This document shows positions 34,767 through 46,539 of a stretch of DNA of 64,000 bases, piece after piece; the first letter of the stretch is position 1; the number at the start of each line of letters is the position of its first letter. The notes beneath the pieces are model-generated. The model was not told where the DNA came from and made no database searches. It was given only the letters and a program-made list of their open reading frames with translations. Source of the stretch: Cladopsammia gracilis (lineage: Eukaryota > Cnidaria > Anthozoa > Scleractinia > Dendrophylliidae). The stretch spans positions 1-64,000 of the forward strand of contig JAJGOT010000440.1 in assembly GCA_022457155.1 (NCBI GenBank). Reading direction: 5' to 3'. Both the position numbers and the translations under genes were made by a program.

Positions 34767-35408
34767 AACGAATCCGAATACACTGCATACGGCGAATCCA
34801 GTGACATTTACGAATCCAAATACACTGCATGCGACGAATCCAGTGACATTTACGAATCCAAATACACTGCATGCGGCGAATCCGGTGACATTTACGAATC
34901 CAAATACACTGCATGCGACGAATCCAGTGACATTTACGAATCCAAATACACTGCATGCAACGAATCCAGTGACATTTACGAATCCAAATACACTGCATAC
35001 GGCGAATCCAGTGACATTTACGAATCCAAATACACTGCATACGGCGAATCCAGTGACATTTACGAATCCAAATACACTGCATACGGCGAATCCGGTGACA
35101 TTTACGAATCCAAATACACTGCATACGGCGAATCCGGTGACATTTACGAATCCAAATACACTGCATACGGCGAATCCGGTGACATTTACGAATCCAAATA
35201 CACTGCATACGGCGAATCCAGTGACATTTACGAATCCAAATACACTGCATGCGGCGAATCCGGTGACATTTACGAATCCAAATACACTGCATACGGCGAA
35301 TCCAGTGACATTTACGAATCCAAATACACTGCATACGGCGAATCCAGTGACATTTACGAATCCAAATACACTGCATACGGCGAATCCGGTGACATTTACG
35401 AATCCGAA
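34767..35408. repeat. 42-base minisatellite, about 15 units
   Basis: Unit CGAATCCAGTGACATTTACG continues AATCCAAATACACTGCATAC and GG. Units are all exactly 42 bases and vary only at a few sites (CAGTG/CGGTG, GCATAC/GCATGC, GGC/GAC). Because 42 is a multiple of three, one frame on each strand stays open for over 200 codons; no start context, signal or known domain supports translation. Confidence 0.95.
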
Positions 35409-36337
35409 GACTTAAATTTTGCTCTAGTGTAAACTTAGCCCGAATGAGTGAGTGAGTGAATGGAATTGATTAGTAAGAAATTAAAGATTTTAATGATTTG
35501 TTTTTTTAAAAAAGGAAAGCAAAATGTTTTTAACGGGATTTTACCTTGGTTTGTTCGACACTTTTAATGTTCGATTTAAAAGTCCTTGTAAAATTCTCCC
35601 TGTAGCACGACTCCATCTGATTGTCACCCACTTACCTGCTGAGTTTCTTTTCCGTAACGGAGTCATCCACAGGAGGTCACCTACCAAATCAGCGATTTTT
35701 TTAAAAAAAAAAAAATAAATGAATCTTCATACGGACAGAGAAGGGGCAAGAGAGGGCGACAGTTTCCGGCCGGGAATGTTATTTACAAAACGGAGCTATT
35801 TTCTGAGAGAGTTGATGTTCGGCTCTTGATACCATTGAATTTTTCTTTTGAGTTTACTTGAGTATTCCTTCAATATTTGCAGTGGTGATGTGTCCTTCCC
35901 ACTCACGGCCCTCGAATGGATGACACGATAGTGAGTTATAATGGGGGAATACGTTCTTCGTGTTTCGTATTTGTATAATACAGTAGTTTGATTGCCGTTT
36001 AATTTCATTAGTAGGGTGGCAAGTTGAGCGTGGGAACACGTTTACTTTGACACAGCACTCAGGATATCGCGCCAGTGTAAAGCAGCAGCGATAAAGTTTA
36101 AAATTTCGTTTGGTGGGTTTCGGCGTGGTTTTATCCTTATTTTTCTCCTTCTCAGCGGGCTCTAAAACCCAATTCTGTTCTCCCTGTGTTTGATTGGCCA
36201 TATTGTGGAATGAAACTGCACAACGATCCAACCAAATCCTTTAGGTGTGCTGGCCGACAATTTTGAGGTCAGGTAAAACAATACAAACATGGCTGAAGAA
36301 AAGATCCAATTGTCCAGGAGATTCCGTTTATAGTTAA

Positions 36338-36810
36338 TTACTCATGCGCGAAGCGGCATGAGGTAAGGTTTCGGCTCCGTTTTTCTTGTTTTTATTATTT
36401 TTATTTTTTGTCTCGATTTTGCATGGAAATTTATGCACGCATATTTTAAATTGTGCACTTCCGGTTGACGTATTTGCCATTTACACTTCCTGTTTAGTGA
36501 CTTCCGGCTATTCTCACTTCCGGTAAAGGAGCGTTACTTAGGTGTCACGACAGAATCTCCTACTACCCTACATACATTACTATGTTCACATTTGGTATAT
36601 ATAAGACTTAGAAGAATCACTGGCTTCATTGTGGTACAGTCTTCATGTCCACAACATTCAATAGTAAACAACGTGGTTTGCAGGAACGATGACTGAATGA
36701 AAGGAGTAACTCTTCTCCATGTCGGACATCTTCTTATCATGTTTAAAATATATCATCAAATTTTCTTACGCATGCGCATGAGTAAAGGCTGCTTGCAGCC
36801 TCTTGTTATT
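36338..36810. mobile_element. ACTCATGCGC-ended element, short form
   Basis: Ends match those of 18949-20703 (ACTCATGCGC...GCGGCATGAGG and CGCATGCGCATGAGTAAAGG ... GCAGCCTCTTGTT). It is missing from the other copy of segmental duplication 2 near 51950. Confidence 0.75.
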
Positions 36811-37570
36811 TAAGGTATTGTGTTGAGTGGCTTCGCTGCTACTGGCATACGACAGTCGCGCGCAACTGTTTTTGGCAATTTTTGGGCTGAGACTGAGCCG
36901 GGACTGAACCTTTTTAATTTTCCTAGTGATTTGAGCCTGAAAACGTTCTTAATCTTTACATTAATTGTATAGTATTTCAGTAAATCATAGTTGTGAATGA
37001 AAAGAAAGAAAAAAAAGCCAAATTCTACCTGTAATTAACCTTGCGAAAATTCCAGTCGTGATTTTGGGCTTGGCTGGTCTGTAAATGTACTCAGCTCTGA
37101 TAAAATTATTTCACTTTATTTTACTTTCAGTTAGCTTTTTGTAAAAAATAAACAAGGACAAAATAAAGACGAGCCTACGTTTCTACGTAGCACCTTCTTA
37201 AAATTCTGGCCAATTAATCCTTGCCTCGATGAGAAAGAGTGTAGTAAATGCTGCTTGCAGGCTACAGAGAGCCCATCTTATTTATTTATTTTTTATGTAT
37301 TGTTTGATTTTTCTATTTCAAGCCAGCAGAAAATTACAACAACAAAGAACTTCTTATTTTGTGAAAACTCAACTTTTGACAACAATTTTGAACCAGAAAG
37401 TAACCGTGCCTTCCCCCGCTTATAATTATTTTTCACGTGTATAGTGTCATGGCGAGTAATGTAATTTTATCATTTTTTAAAAAACGCATAGTTGCGAAGG
37501 GAAATACTCACGGCCATAACAGTAAAACCTATGACTAGCAAAGAAACAAAGAATTCACAATCACTTTTTT

Positions 37571-37576
37571 TTTATT
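37571..37576 (-). terminator. Polyadenylation signal of the lectin at 37748
   Basis: AATAAA on the minus strand, about 170 bases after the stop, in CTTGAAAATAAAAAA. Confidence 0.5.
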
Positions 37577-37747
37577 TTCAAGCCGTTATTACATCTACAC
37601 ACTATTGTTTAGTCCTGCTTTTACTTGATTACATTTTAAAATTTCCTTCCATCAAGGATCCCGCGCTTAGTCTATATTAATGAACCTGAGAAGTCCCATA
37701 AGCACACCGCTCTACTTTCGGCTTTGATCGTGATGTCGGTTTGTCAA

Positions 37748-38160
37748 CTAGGGAAGCCTCTTGCAGACAAAACCATGGCCTGCGTACACCCCACAAGGAT
37801 GGTCATCCCAGTAACCATTAAGGCCTGCGTACCCAGTATACATGTGGCCGCATGGTGCAGCGGCGTTTCCATTCGGTTCATTTGGAGCCCAATTCTTGTA
37901 AATTGGAACTGAGTAATCAGGCCAGAGAAAGTCGTTGGCACTCGGGTTCCACTTGAGTCCGATCCAAACGCTTTTTAGTGATGCCGCGCGCTTGTTGACC
38001 AGGTTCAGTACAAACTCGTTTTCTTCTCCGTTGTTAATCTTCACCAGTCGTCCTCCCAGTCCTTTGCAGTACGCTTGTGCTTGGTCCCAAGTCTTGATGG
38101 AGCTACTCACAAGAAAACAGTAGCTTTTAAACCGCGTCCAGCGACTGGGACAAGGAACAC
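37748..38160 (-). CDS. C-type lectin last exon (EPN, WDD)
   Basis: A single 413-base exon follows a TTTTTCAG acceptor (38161-38164) in the same phase as exon 4 of the gene at 9803. It encodes a full C-type lectin domain: VPCPSRW...C, WDQAQAYCKGLGG, WIGLKW, NEPN and the closing CKRLP stop (37748-37750). Where the two relatives have YWND, this copy has YWDD, changing a calcium-binding asparagine to aspartate. It also has CGHMYTG for CGNMWT. Coding frame is intact. No signal-peptide or linker exon was found upstream within several kilobases on the minus strand, so the 5' end is missing, diverged or far away. It is the duplicate of 52793-53217. The 3' sequence matches the + strand gene. Confidence 0.75.
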
Positions 38161-38467
38161 CTGAAAAAGGTGTGGAAATTTCTTCAGGTTCTCAATGTCG
38201 TAAGAAGAAGATCGAGTAGAAATCAAGACCAATCAATAGTTAAAATGCTTTGATAGTAGACATTGTATAGGCCACGTAGGTGCAATAACGATTTTATTGA
38301 GTAATGGAGACTGTGGGCATTGAGTGAATGCACGTGCGAGTGAATGAGTATGGAACTTAATACAGACTTGCTGAATTGTGCTTTTTTCGCATCCATAAAG
38401 TAGTGAATGAGTGAGTTGGTCAATTGAAAAGTTGTATTAATTGGTTTCGAGTGTTAATAAGAAATGA

Positions 38468-38835
38468 TTAGAGTCGCTTTCAATTGAGTGTTTAAAACCA
38501 AAACCAAAGTTATTACTCTGGGCCGAGTTGTTCAAAGCCTGGTTAGCACTAATCCTAGATTAACTGTCAACAGAACATATGAGTTGTCATGGTAATTAAC
38601 CCTGGATTAGCGCTAATCGTCCTTCGAACAACCCGGCCCTGGCCAACTCAGAACTCGAAGTAAATACATGTAACCAGCGCCAAACGCGGGAAAACGCGTG
38701 CGCGCGGGCAAATCATGGTTTGTTTTAGTTTTATGAGATGAGAAAGTGGCCCAAACTTTTTTAGCCAATCACCGAGCGTAGAAATGTTAGACCAAATCAA
38801 TCGAGAAATTACTTTTAATTTGCGATTGAATTGTT
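38468..38835 (+). mobile_element. CCAAT-rich MITE family, copy 4
   Basis: Starts GAGTCGCTTTCAATTGAGTG and is interrupted by the nested MITE at 38521-38638. Confidence 0.75.
38521..38638. mobile_element. 118-base MITE nested in the CCAAT MITE
   Basis: Inverted ends GGCCGAGTTGTTCAAAGCCT / GGCCGGGTTGTTCGAAGGAC, with CTG on both sides (38518-38520 and 38639-38641). Other copies of the host MITE read ACTCTGGCCAA across the site. Confidence 0.9.
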
Positions 38836-38899
38836 TTTTGTAAAATTCACCTTGTAGCATGTAACTCCATCTGATTGTCATCCACCAGATCAGGGGGAA

Positions 38900-40140
38900 A
38901 AAATTGAAAAGAGATTAACCTTTATAGTGACAGAGGAGGGATAAGGAAAGGTTATTATAGCGAATTTATTTGGAGGGTGACAGTTTTAGTTCCGGCAATT
39001 TAGTAATAAAACGGGGCTATTTTCTCAGAGATGATGAAGGGTTCTTGATTTCATGATTGAATATAACTTTTAAGTTGACTTACCGAGTATTCGTTCAATA
39101 TTTTTCAGTGTTGACAGTGTTGCCAGTGTTGACTGAACTGAAAAAAATATTACACACGTCACAATAATTATACAACTGATTTTTTGTGAAAGCAGGGCTC
39201 AAACTCTCAGACGGCACACTTGTTTACTTCATTTCCCGATTATCAGTTTGTAGCGCATGCACTCTTTAAAACAAATCACAAAACAACTTTATAAAACTTG
39301 CTATACCGGATATACCTCTTCGTTTGAGGTGACTGCACAATTTTATCAAATCATTAAGTCTGAACACAAAATTGTTAAACGATCACGCTTTCACTGAATA
39401 TTTTAACAGTAGTTTCAATACCTGATACGCATAAAATCACGAGATAAAGTGGTAGAACTGAAAACAGTTTCATCTCGGTTTCAGTTTTGCCTGTCTGTCT
39501 CTGATGTCAGGAGATGCTGTGTCCTTCTCTCTCACAATCCTCGAATGAATGACTCAGAGAACTGTATGACGCGGTAGTATGCATGCCTATACACTAACGT
39601 GTCGAAACAAGAACTCGTGATGGCAGAAAATTTACACCTGATTACGCGGAAGCCGAAACGATAACCTATGCATGGAATTTATGATCTAAAAATAATTTTA
39701 CCACCAACTATAGTGGATGACTCGAAGCGTTTTCAAAACGTAAGATAAATTAATGGTTATTTCATTGTACATATTTTAGATTTTCCTTGCGTCACTTGAG
39801 TTTGAAGCTAATTCATTTTTGTAAAACGAATATTCCACTTAAAATTTATGTTTATTTAAAAGCAGAGGCTTGAAAAGCGTCTGTCGTCGCGTCGAGATAT
39901 TTTTTGAAATTTTCTTCAGCTAAGTGTATGCATCTCGGAAATGTTTGAGTATTTGTTGCTATATCAGTTAACAAATATAATGCCGCAGATTGAGCTGTAG
40001 GATACGCGCGGATTGATAAAAAGGAAATTGTTTACTTAATGAAAGTAAATTGCTTACAGCGGAGTAGTCCTTGATTTTCTCTTGTCGTTGCTGCCTATAT
40101 ATTTGGCCTTAGTATCTATGCTTTCGAAGATCACTCTATT
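38900..40140. other. Duplicated non-coding stretch
   Basis: It is matched by 53550-55740 apart from insertions there. No gene recognised. Confidence 0.6.
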
Positions 40141-40144
40141 AACC

Positions 40145-40255
40145 GGATCACGCTCTGCCTTGACAATCAGCTGAAACTGGAGCTGAATGATTAGACCAGA
40201 TGAAGTCATGATGCTTGGATTTCCAAACCGTGTTTCAATGATGGCGGACGCCTTT
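40145..40255 (-). pseudogene. C-type lectin remnant 1
   Basis: On the minus strand it carries the same piece as the remnant at 55745 (KHVW..SEHHDFIWSNHSAP in that copy), corresponding to the WIGLKW...LWSDYSVP part of the intact lectins. Both flanks are lost and the frame is disrupted. It lies 2 kb upstream of the lectin at 37748 in the same orientation, as expected for a decayed tandem copy. Confidence 0.6.
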
Positions 40256-41310
40256 AGTTCACATTCCTAGTTTAGAGTTTGAGTATAAAACACGAAATAC
40301 CGAAACAGTTCAACGAGTCTATAGTTCTGTTTACTGAATTAAAATGGTTCTTTCCTTTGATTGTGCGGACGAGGGAAATCTAGCGTTAGTATGGCTTTCA
40401 GTGAGTGAACACTATTTAGCAGTATTTCTCTGTGCCTCTTGCTTATGTTACCAGGCCAATTAAAGGCGAGCGTGTGACAACAACAAACTTTCCGCCAGAG
40501 GCTATCTTTCGACATATAAATTTATCTGATAGGCGTTTATTTAAAAGATTTTATCTTAGCAGTCATAAAAATGCAATTCGTTTAATCCAAAATAATTCAA
40601 TTTTTTTACGATTCATCAAAGTTTCACATGGTCGGTAAAAAAAAAAAAAACCGAAAAAATCTCAAACATTGCGGCCGCGTCGCTGTTAAATTTTATTAGA
40701 GGCCCAATCATTTTTTCCATCTACAGATACATCATTATAGTTCCTTCAGCTATATCTCAGATCTATTTTACGGTAAACAACAACCCTCCGCCACTTTGCC
40801 AGACAGACAATGGCCTCCGAGCGAAACACGAAACTGAATAGCTCAAGAAATTTTTAAAGTGTGGAACCTGAATGAAAGCCATTCTCTATATAAACAGAAA
40901 CAATAAATGACCCAATAATAATAATAATAATATTTTTGTGCACTAAACTAAACGTTTCCAAGATTTACAATCTTTTGAATTTCACGAAAATTCGACATAC
41001 CAATAAACAAGCTCGAGTTCACTTCTTTGATCTCTTTCTTCGCTTCAAGTTCAGAGTTTTGGCAGCTAAATGTTTTTGTTTTGAAACAGTTATTTTGACT
41101 GTTATTATTTGACTTATAATTTATTCCCCAAGTTTGACAGTAATATTTAATTTCGAAAATCATTGGACCGCAAGTTTTTTCCTTTATTATTGAAACAATT
41201 ACTTTTAGTTTGAATTTACATTTTAATAGCTATTTTTCATTTTTCTTTACTGTGTGAATGTATTAACCGTCAGCGTGGATGGAAAATAATTTAACGTTGT
41301 GAAATCAACA

Positions 41311-41326
41311 GGTTATGGGCCTAGGA
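41311..41326 (+). promoter_or_regulatory. Copia-type primer binding site
   Basis: GGTTATGGGCCTAGG follows AATCAACA, resembling the initiator-tRNA half site after the 5' LTR of animal Copia elements. One base differs from the usual GGGCCCAG. The LTR start was not located. Confidence 0.5.
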
Positions 41327-41450
41327 CGACGTTTTTTGGAAGGTGCTTGAGCTGTACGTCGCCTGTGATCATTTGGATTTTCGAGCGGGACTTTGGATTT
41401 ATGACGAGTTGAATTTTAGCGAATTTTTCGGTCTGTTGTGTCGGTGAAAC

Positions 41451-42180
41451 ATGGAGGAGAAGTGGTCAATCGACAAACTAGGCGGGAGTAACTGGAACAC
41501 TTGGAAATTTCAAATGAAACATCTACTTAAGGTAAAAGGACTTTGGGATTTTTAGATGGCTCAAATACCCTTGCAGATGATGCGTCGGAAAGAGGCAGAG
41601 GCATTTTTCCAGCCGAGATTACAGAAAGCTTTCTCGACAATTGGCTATAAATACTGCTCAGCTATACTTGGTCACCTCATGCGAAGAACCACAGCAAGCT
41701 TGAGATGCATTAAAAAATACACTTTGAACGAGAGACTCTCGCGAACAAACTGTTTTTGGAAAAATTTTAAGCCTGGAAAAGCAGTATTTTCGTACCGAGA
41801 TGAAAGAAGGTACGTCGGTGGAACAACATTTGAAGCACCTGAAAGATATTACCGATAAGCTTGCGGCAATTGGTGTGCCTATTTCCGAAGAGGATCAAGT
41901 TGTGACTTCGTTAGAAAGTTTGCCAAGAAATTTTGCGACCCTGGTCACCGCCATAGAAGCTAGAATGGATCCAGGATGGTGTTAGTCTGGATTATGTTCA
42001 ACAAGCACTCATACATGAGGAAATGAAGCAATCTGAGCTATCCGTTCAGTCGAGTGGAGAGTGAGCACTGACGAGGGCTTTCAGGAGAGGTAGGCCACGC
42101 GATCCGCCTTCATGTTTTGGATGTGGTGATGTGGGTCATATTCGCCGTTATTGTCCAAGAAAAGTTAAATGGCACAATTA
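41451..42180 (+). pseudogene. Copia retrotransposon gag, disrupted
   Basis: The frame opens MEEKWSIDKLGGSNWNTWKF and hits TAG at 41553-41555 after GLWDF, where one base is lost. Later pieces in other frames are recognisably UBN2-type gag: KEGTSVEQHLKHLKDITDKL, SEEDQVVTSLESLPRNFATL and LDYVQQALIHEEMKQ. A zinc knuckle, CFGCGDVGHIRRYC, lies at about 42115-42156. Several frameshifts and stops make it non-functional. Confidence 0.9.
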
Positions 42181-42195
42181 AAGCAAAGGTAGCCG

Positions 42196-42470
42196 ATGGC
42201 CTGTAACCTGTTTTCTGTAAGAGCTGCAGTTGCTAAGGGTAACGCCGTGGAATTTGGCGCCAATCACTGTTGTATGTGGGATGCAAATGGAAAGCTTCGT
42301 GGAATGGGATCACTGGCTGATAAACTCTATCAACTAGATTGTCAAGTTGCCCATACTGCGGGTACGCCTCAGTTGCGTCATCTGGAGGTAGCCGCGTATG
42401 GTATCAACGTCACGGACATGTTCAGGAGTTATGGCTCCGTCAATTCCAAGCCCGCTCATCCCCCCCCCCC
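42196..42470 (+). pseudogene. Copia pol remnant (GAG-pre-integrase region)
   Basis: ACNLFSVRAAVAKG and KLYQLDCQ, then WYQRHGHVQELWLRQFQA in the next frame, match the pre-integrase segment of Copia pol. It follows the gag zinc knuckle within 40 bases, so the protease is deleted. The remnant ends at a C run (42461-42479); integrase, reverse transcriptase and 3' LTR are missing. Confidence 0.8.
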
Positions 42471-43075
42471 CCCCCCCCCGCGCATTTTATAACTCTTCCC
42501 TCCCAAGGGTGGGTATTTGATAAAACAAGTCCGCCCGGAGATGGGGAATTGTCAAAACAACGTTATCTTTCGGTACATGCTTCGTTGTTTATTTTTAATT
42601 TCCTGATTGCCCCAAATTAAAACATATAAAAACTGAGTTGAAAAACGTCGTTTGGGTCCCACTCTTTTCAAGTGAATCGGAGCAACAGACCGAACGCATT
42701 CATTTTCTATTTCAGGCTTACATTTTTAAAATAAATTTCACACAATTTTCAAAACAGGCCGGCTAGTTTCTTACTTTTCAAGTCCCACAGAAGATAGTAT
42801 CACAGCAAATTTTTATAATGTCGACGTCTTATTTACCAACATTCGTGGCCGTGGTGTCTTGCCATCAGGATATGTCGCAACTGAAGAATCCGGCTATTTT
42901 AAAATTCAATGGAAACTTAACTTGAAAATTTCAAAAAATCAAAATCAAAATTCATTAGAATAAATGAGTAAGAGCAAAATAGAAACGATGAAAATCGACA
43001 GGAAATTATTGGAGTCAAAAGCTTTGTGAAAACATAACATAAATATTTAAAGTGAATGAAGGAAGGGATATAAGT

Positions 43076-43534
43076 TAAGGCCGGCACACACTAGGGGACA
43101 TGTTGCGGGAACATAAAGCAGGGACAAGCCCCTTCGTGTGCACAGCATAAGCACATGTTGCAGGGACAGTACGCAAGCTGGTGCATACAAAGCGAATTGA
43201 GGTATAAAAATCACAGAAATCACTGAGCGCGCCTGCTACTGAAGGCTCATGGGATAATCAATGGCGCGTCAGTTTTATTGGTTCATTTCTATTTTGTAGC
43301 GGGGACAGTTAATTGCAAGAGCAGTGCACACGATGCGACATCGAAATAGGGGTCATTTTGTCCCCGCTTCATGACGCACGAATTCAAACCAGCTGAATTT
43401 CATGCAACATGTTCCGGGGACAAAATCATGTCCCCCGCAACAGAACTTTTACGCAAAAACGGGGATGTCACACGAGAAAAACTGTCGCTGCAACATGTCC
43501 CCGCAACGTGTCCCCTAGTGTGTGCCGGCCTTAA
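43076..43534. mobile_element. ~455-base MITE, GGCCGGCACACAC ends
   Basis: TTAAGGCCGGCACACACTAG and about 35 bases are inverted at the other end (CTAGTGTGTGCCGGCCTTAA). Target duplication TA or TTAA. Interior repeats GGGACA/TGTCCC motifs. Confidence 0.9.
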
Positions 43535-43544
43535 CAATTACATG

Positions 43545-44140
43545 AGCTCAAACTTGCTGTTGCATGATTTTGTGGTTTAATCGCACATGTCAAGCTCTTT
43601 GGGAACAACGGGCGATGCAATGTTTAACAAGACCACATTTGCGCTAACGTGGTTCGTCTGGCTTAGATCGAAACTACCTTGTTAGGTAGCTTCAATAATG
43701 CTCAGAATAAACATGTTTCGATCATGATTAGCGGAATGCACCGCCTGATGTGAACACTTTTCACAGTGAAACATGTTTCATTCGTGATCAGACTAAACAT
43801 AATTGGCGCTAGTGTGAACACAGCACCAGTCATCCCTAAGCGAGCTTAGCCTGCGAACTTTAGTGTTGTCCATAGTCACGAACTCATCTGATGGAAGACT
43901 GGTAGTCTGGAGTAGCCTTTTAATAGACGTTTAAGCTCAAATACCTTGGCTTTCCGTTTATATAGAATGTATAAACAGTTGCTTCCCAATAAATGTACTT
44001 GTTAAAATTTTAGTTCCTCTTTTTTTACGCGAGAGTCGAGTGTGAGGCGTGTAAAACACATCGGAGTTTCTGTGCCGCAGGTGATTTTCATGCGCAAACA
44101 TGTTTTAGGCCATCCCAATAAAATGTTCGGGCTATACTGC
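43545..44140 (+). repeat. Non-coding block similar to 31950-32700
   Basis: Shared order of TGCTGTTGCATGATTTTGTG, CGAAACTACCTTG, GTGAAACATGTTTCATTCGTG and TCCCTAAGCGAGCTTAGC. It has the empty site of the palindromic MITE at 32099. Confidence 0.8.
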
Positions 44141-44252
44141 TACAGAGTTCATGCGATTTACTTTTATTTTCTCAAGGACGGTGCCACCTATTGTTATTGC
44201 GCATACGTTCTGCGCATGCATTGCGCGATAGTCGCGCGAGACACTGGTTATT

Positions 44253-45248
44253 AGGGACCTTAAGCATCGACAACGAAACGGACGACGACGACGTTTCGCA
44301 ACCGAGGCAGACTGGGCCAAGGGTTTCGTTTTCGGCGGGGAAAACGAAGTTTAAGCAGTGCAGCTTCCCAGATAGACGACGACGTTTTCTTTGCGAAGAA
44401 CTTTGTCTTGTTACAGTCTTGTTATGGCATTCAAAGACCTCCGTACTTGCATCTTATAAGCTATGACGATGGTTTAATCGACGATGGCGAATTTATTGTT
44501 CTTTACGACCAGTATTATTCGATTTTGGAAGCAGTTCTCTAGTTCGTCGCGCAGCTTTTGTTTTTGTTTTGAAGTTAAAAGTGAATAACGATCTCGAGCA
44601 GCTTTTGACTTGCAGTTACGCTAAATTTCGGCTGCTGCAATGTTCTCCCATATTTGTCCTTTCTCAGGGCTCCTCATAGCCACATCATGTTCCTGCTGAG
44701 TCCACTGGAAAGTTGTCTTTACTAGCGCCTAAAAACAACATGGAAAATATTAAATTTTAGCACAAAAAATTAACATTTATCCTATAGTACAACCTATAGT
44801 GAACGAGTAAACATAACCCGTCAGGGAACGAACAGCATCTAATCTCACAGGTTCAGAAGATAGCAGAGGAAAGCTTACTTGTCTTTCCGACTGGTTGTTC
44901 CGCCATCACTCAGGTTTTCAGACAAACCGAACCTGAAAAGTAAATTCATGTTAGCAGGCGAAGAAATCGACATAGTGCTTAACATTTGGATTCTGCTAAT
45001 CCACAAAGAATATATTTCTACTTGTACTGAATCACAAGTAAGAAAAAGAGTGATTTACGTGCAAAAATTATAGTTTTATACTTAAGCTTACGTTTTAGCG
45101 AATACGGCAAACCTCCCTGAATTTCGTCGTCGACGAAGGCTGGTCGACGTTTTGACTATCTAACGCATGCCCAGAAGGTTCACGCGGGAAAATTTCACTT
45201 CCGGTCGGCGTCGTCGTCCTATTTCGTCGTCGATGCTTAAGGTCCCTA
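44253..45248. mobile_element. ~1-kb TIR element, AGGGACCTTAAGCATCGAC ends
   Basis: Ends match over about 40 bases (AGGGACCTTAAGCATCGACA / AGGGACCTTAAGCATCGACG), rich in GACGACGACG. No transposase found; the interior ORFs are short. Confidence 0.88.
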
Positions 45249-45985
45249 TTTTTTAAACGCGAACGCGGGTGGTAAAGACTAAGTTCCGCCCACTTTTCAT
45301 GTCAACTGTCAACTCCCTGGCTCAGTTTCTAAACTTTATATTTAATACAAGATAAATAGAGTTCTCAAAAATCTATAAAAATATGTTTATTGACCTTCTG
45401 CAGCCTAAAAATGCTAAATTCTTTCTCTATTTTGCAAACGACACAGCCTCGGTAATGAAACTATTTTGAGCTAATTGGCGATGCTGCCTCGATCAGCAGA
45501 ACGCGTACGTTTTGCCTTTATTCTTTACGAAGAAAGTCAAACCAGACTAGTGTTTTTTATACATACTAGCAGTAATCAAAGATTAATAAGTGCGTTCGAA
45601 GTTCAATGAATTTAACTAAAATCATAGGAAAAGATAGGAGCAAATTAGTTGAGACATTAATTGAGAAACACGAAGTATTTAAACAGCAACATGAACAACA
45701 GTGGAGTACTAAAAACTTTCATGTAAGGCTTTGACAAGTTGAAGCGATGAACTTTTTAAGAAACATCGCATGAAGTTTGAGAAAAATGATTGCACTTACC
45801 GAATAATCCAAAGATATCCACGCTTGATCGCACGGACGGACGCACAACGTATTTTTCAGCTGAAAAGGTGGAGCTCGCAATTTCTTTGGCCAGCTTTTGG
45901 GCTTAAAATTGGTGCGCGCGCATGATAATTATTCAAAATGGCGCAGATTTTGAACATCGCCCGTCCATCGAACCAAAAAATCCAC

Positions 45986-46533
45986 CCGATTCGCGTATAA
46001 TTAACCGCATATAAGCGGGTCTAATTAACATCAAATTACCGCATGCAAGCGGTTAAAGTAGGCCCTATTTACCTACTGAGAAATATTGTTTATATTACTG
46101 ACGTACACGAGAACAGAACCCCAGAAATAAGAGAAAAGAGCTCCAGTTTAGCACTGATCTGCAGTGTTCAGGGCTAAGCACTGATTTGAAAACGGTTAGC
46201 TTTCATATATGGTTATGGATAACTCCATAAATATGTTAAAAATTACATCTCCTGTCAGCTAGCCCTCGTTGGTGTAGTGGATATGGATATTAGTTATGAA
46301 GCAAACGACTCGGGTTCAAGGCATACACCCTTCTGATGTTTTTCTTTCTTTTACTCCAAAAAAGTAGTTTTACTTTATGTAAAATGTTCAAATGAAAGAC
46401 AAAAGCCAGTTTCAGATCAGCACTATTTTCGTTATTTCTCAGTAGGTAAATAGGGCCTACTTTAACCGCTTGCATGCGGTAATTTGATGATAATTAGACT
46501 CGCTTATATGCGGTTAATTATGCGCGAATCGGC
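45986..46533. mobile_element. Foldback element with ~100-base arms
   Basis: Left arm 45986-46087 and right arm 46432-46533 are reverse complements (CCGATTCGCGTATAATTAAC; CTTTAACCGCTTGCATGCGG). A tRNA-like sequence lies in the loop. Confidence 0.9.
46262..46325 (+). repeat. tRNA-Asp-like sequence inside the foldback element
   Basis: CCTCGTTGGTGTAGTGGATA resembles the 5' half of tRNA-Asp with an A box, and CGGGTTCAAGGC resembles a B box at the normal spacing. The acceptor and anticodon stems do not pair, so it is not a working tRNA. Confidence 0.55.
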
Positions 46534-46539
46534 TGAAAA

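Larger units (their letters stand above)
33382..41170. repeat. Segmental duplication 2, copy 1
   Basis: It aligns in order with 50520-57200: CATACGGCGGAAAAATCCCT, the hairpin at 33800, the lectin last exon, the lectin remnant and the KNAIRLIQN-like ORF. Copy 1 alone carries the minisatellite (34767-35408) and the element at 36338. Confidence 0.88.

Noticed and set aside
34767..35408. CRISPR-like array
   Set aside because: Units are contiguous without unique spacers and the DNA is animal nuclear; it is a minisatellite.
34765..35415. Two overlapping ORFs of about 200 codons on opposite strands, suggesting a repeat protein
   Set aside because: They arise because the 42-base repeat is a multiple of three; there is no signal, domain, splice context or start context.
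46262..46325. Functional tRNA-Asp gene
   Set aside because: Stems do not pair and the sequence lies inside a foldback element.
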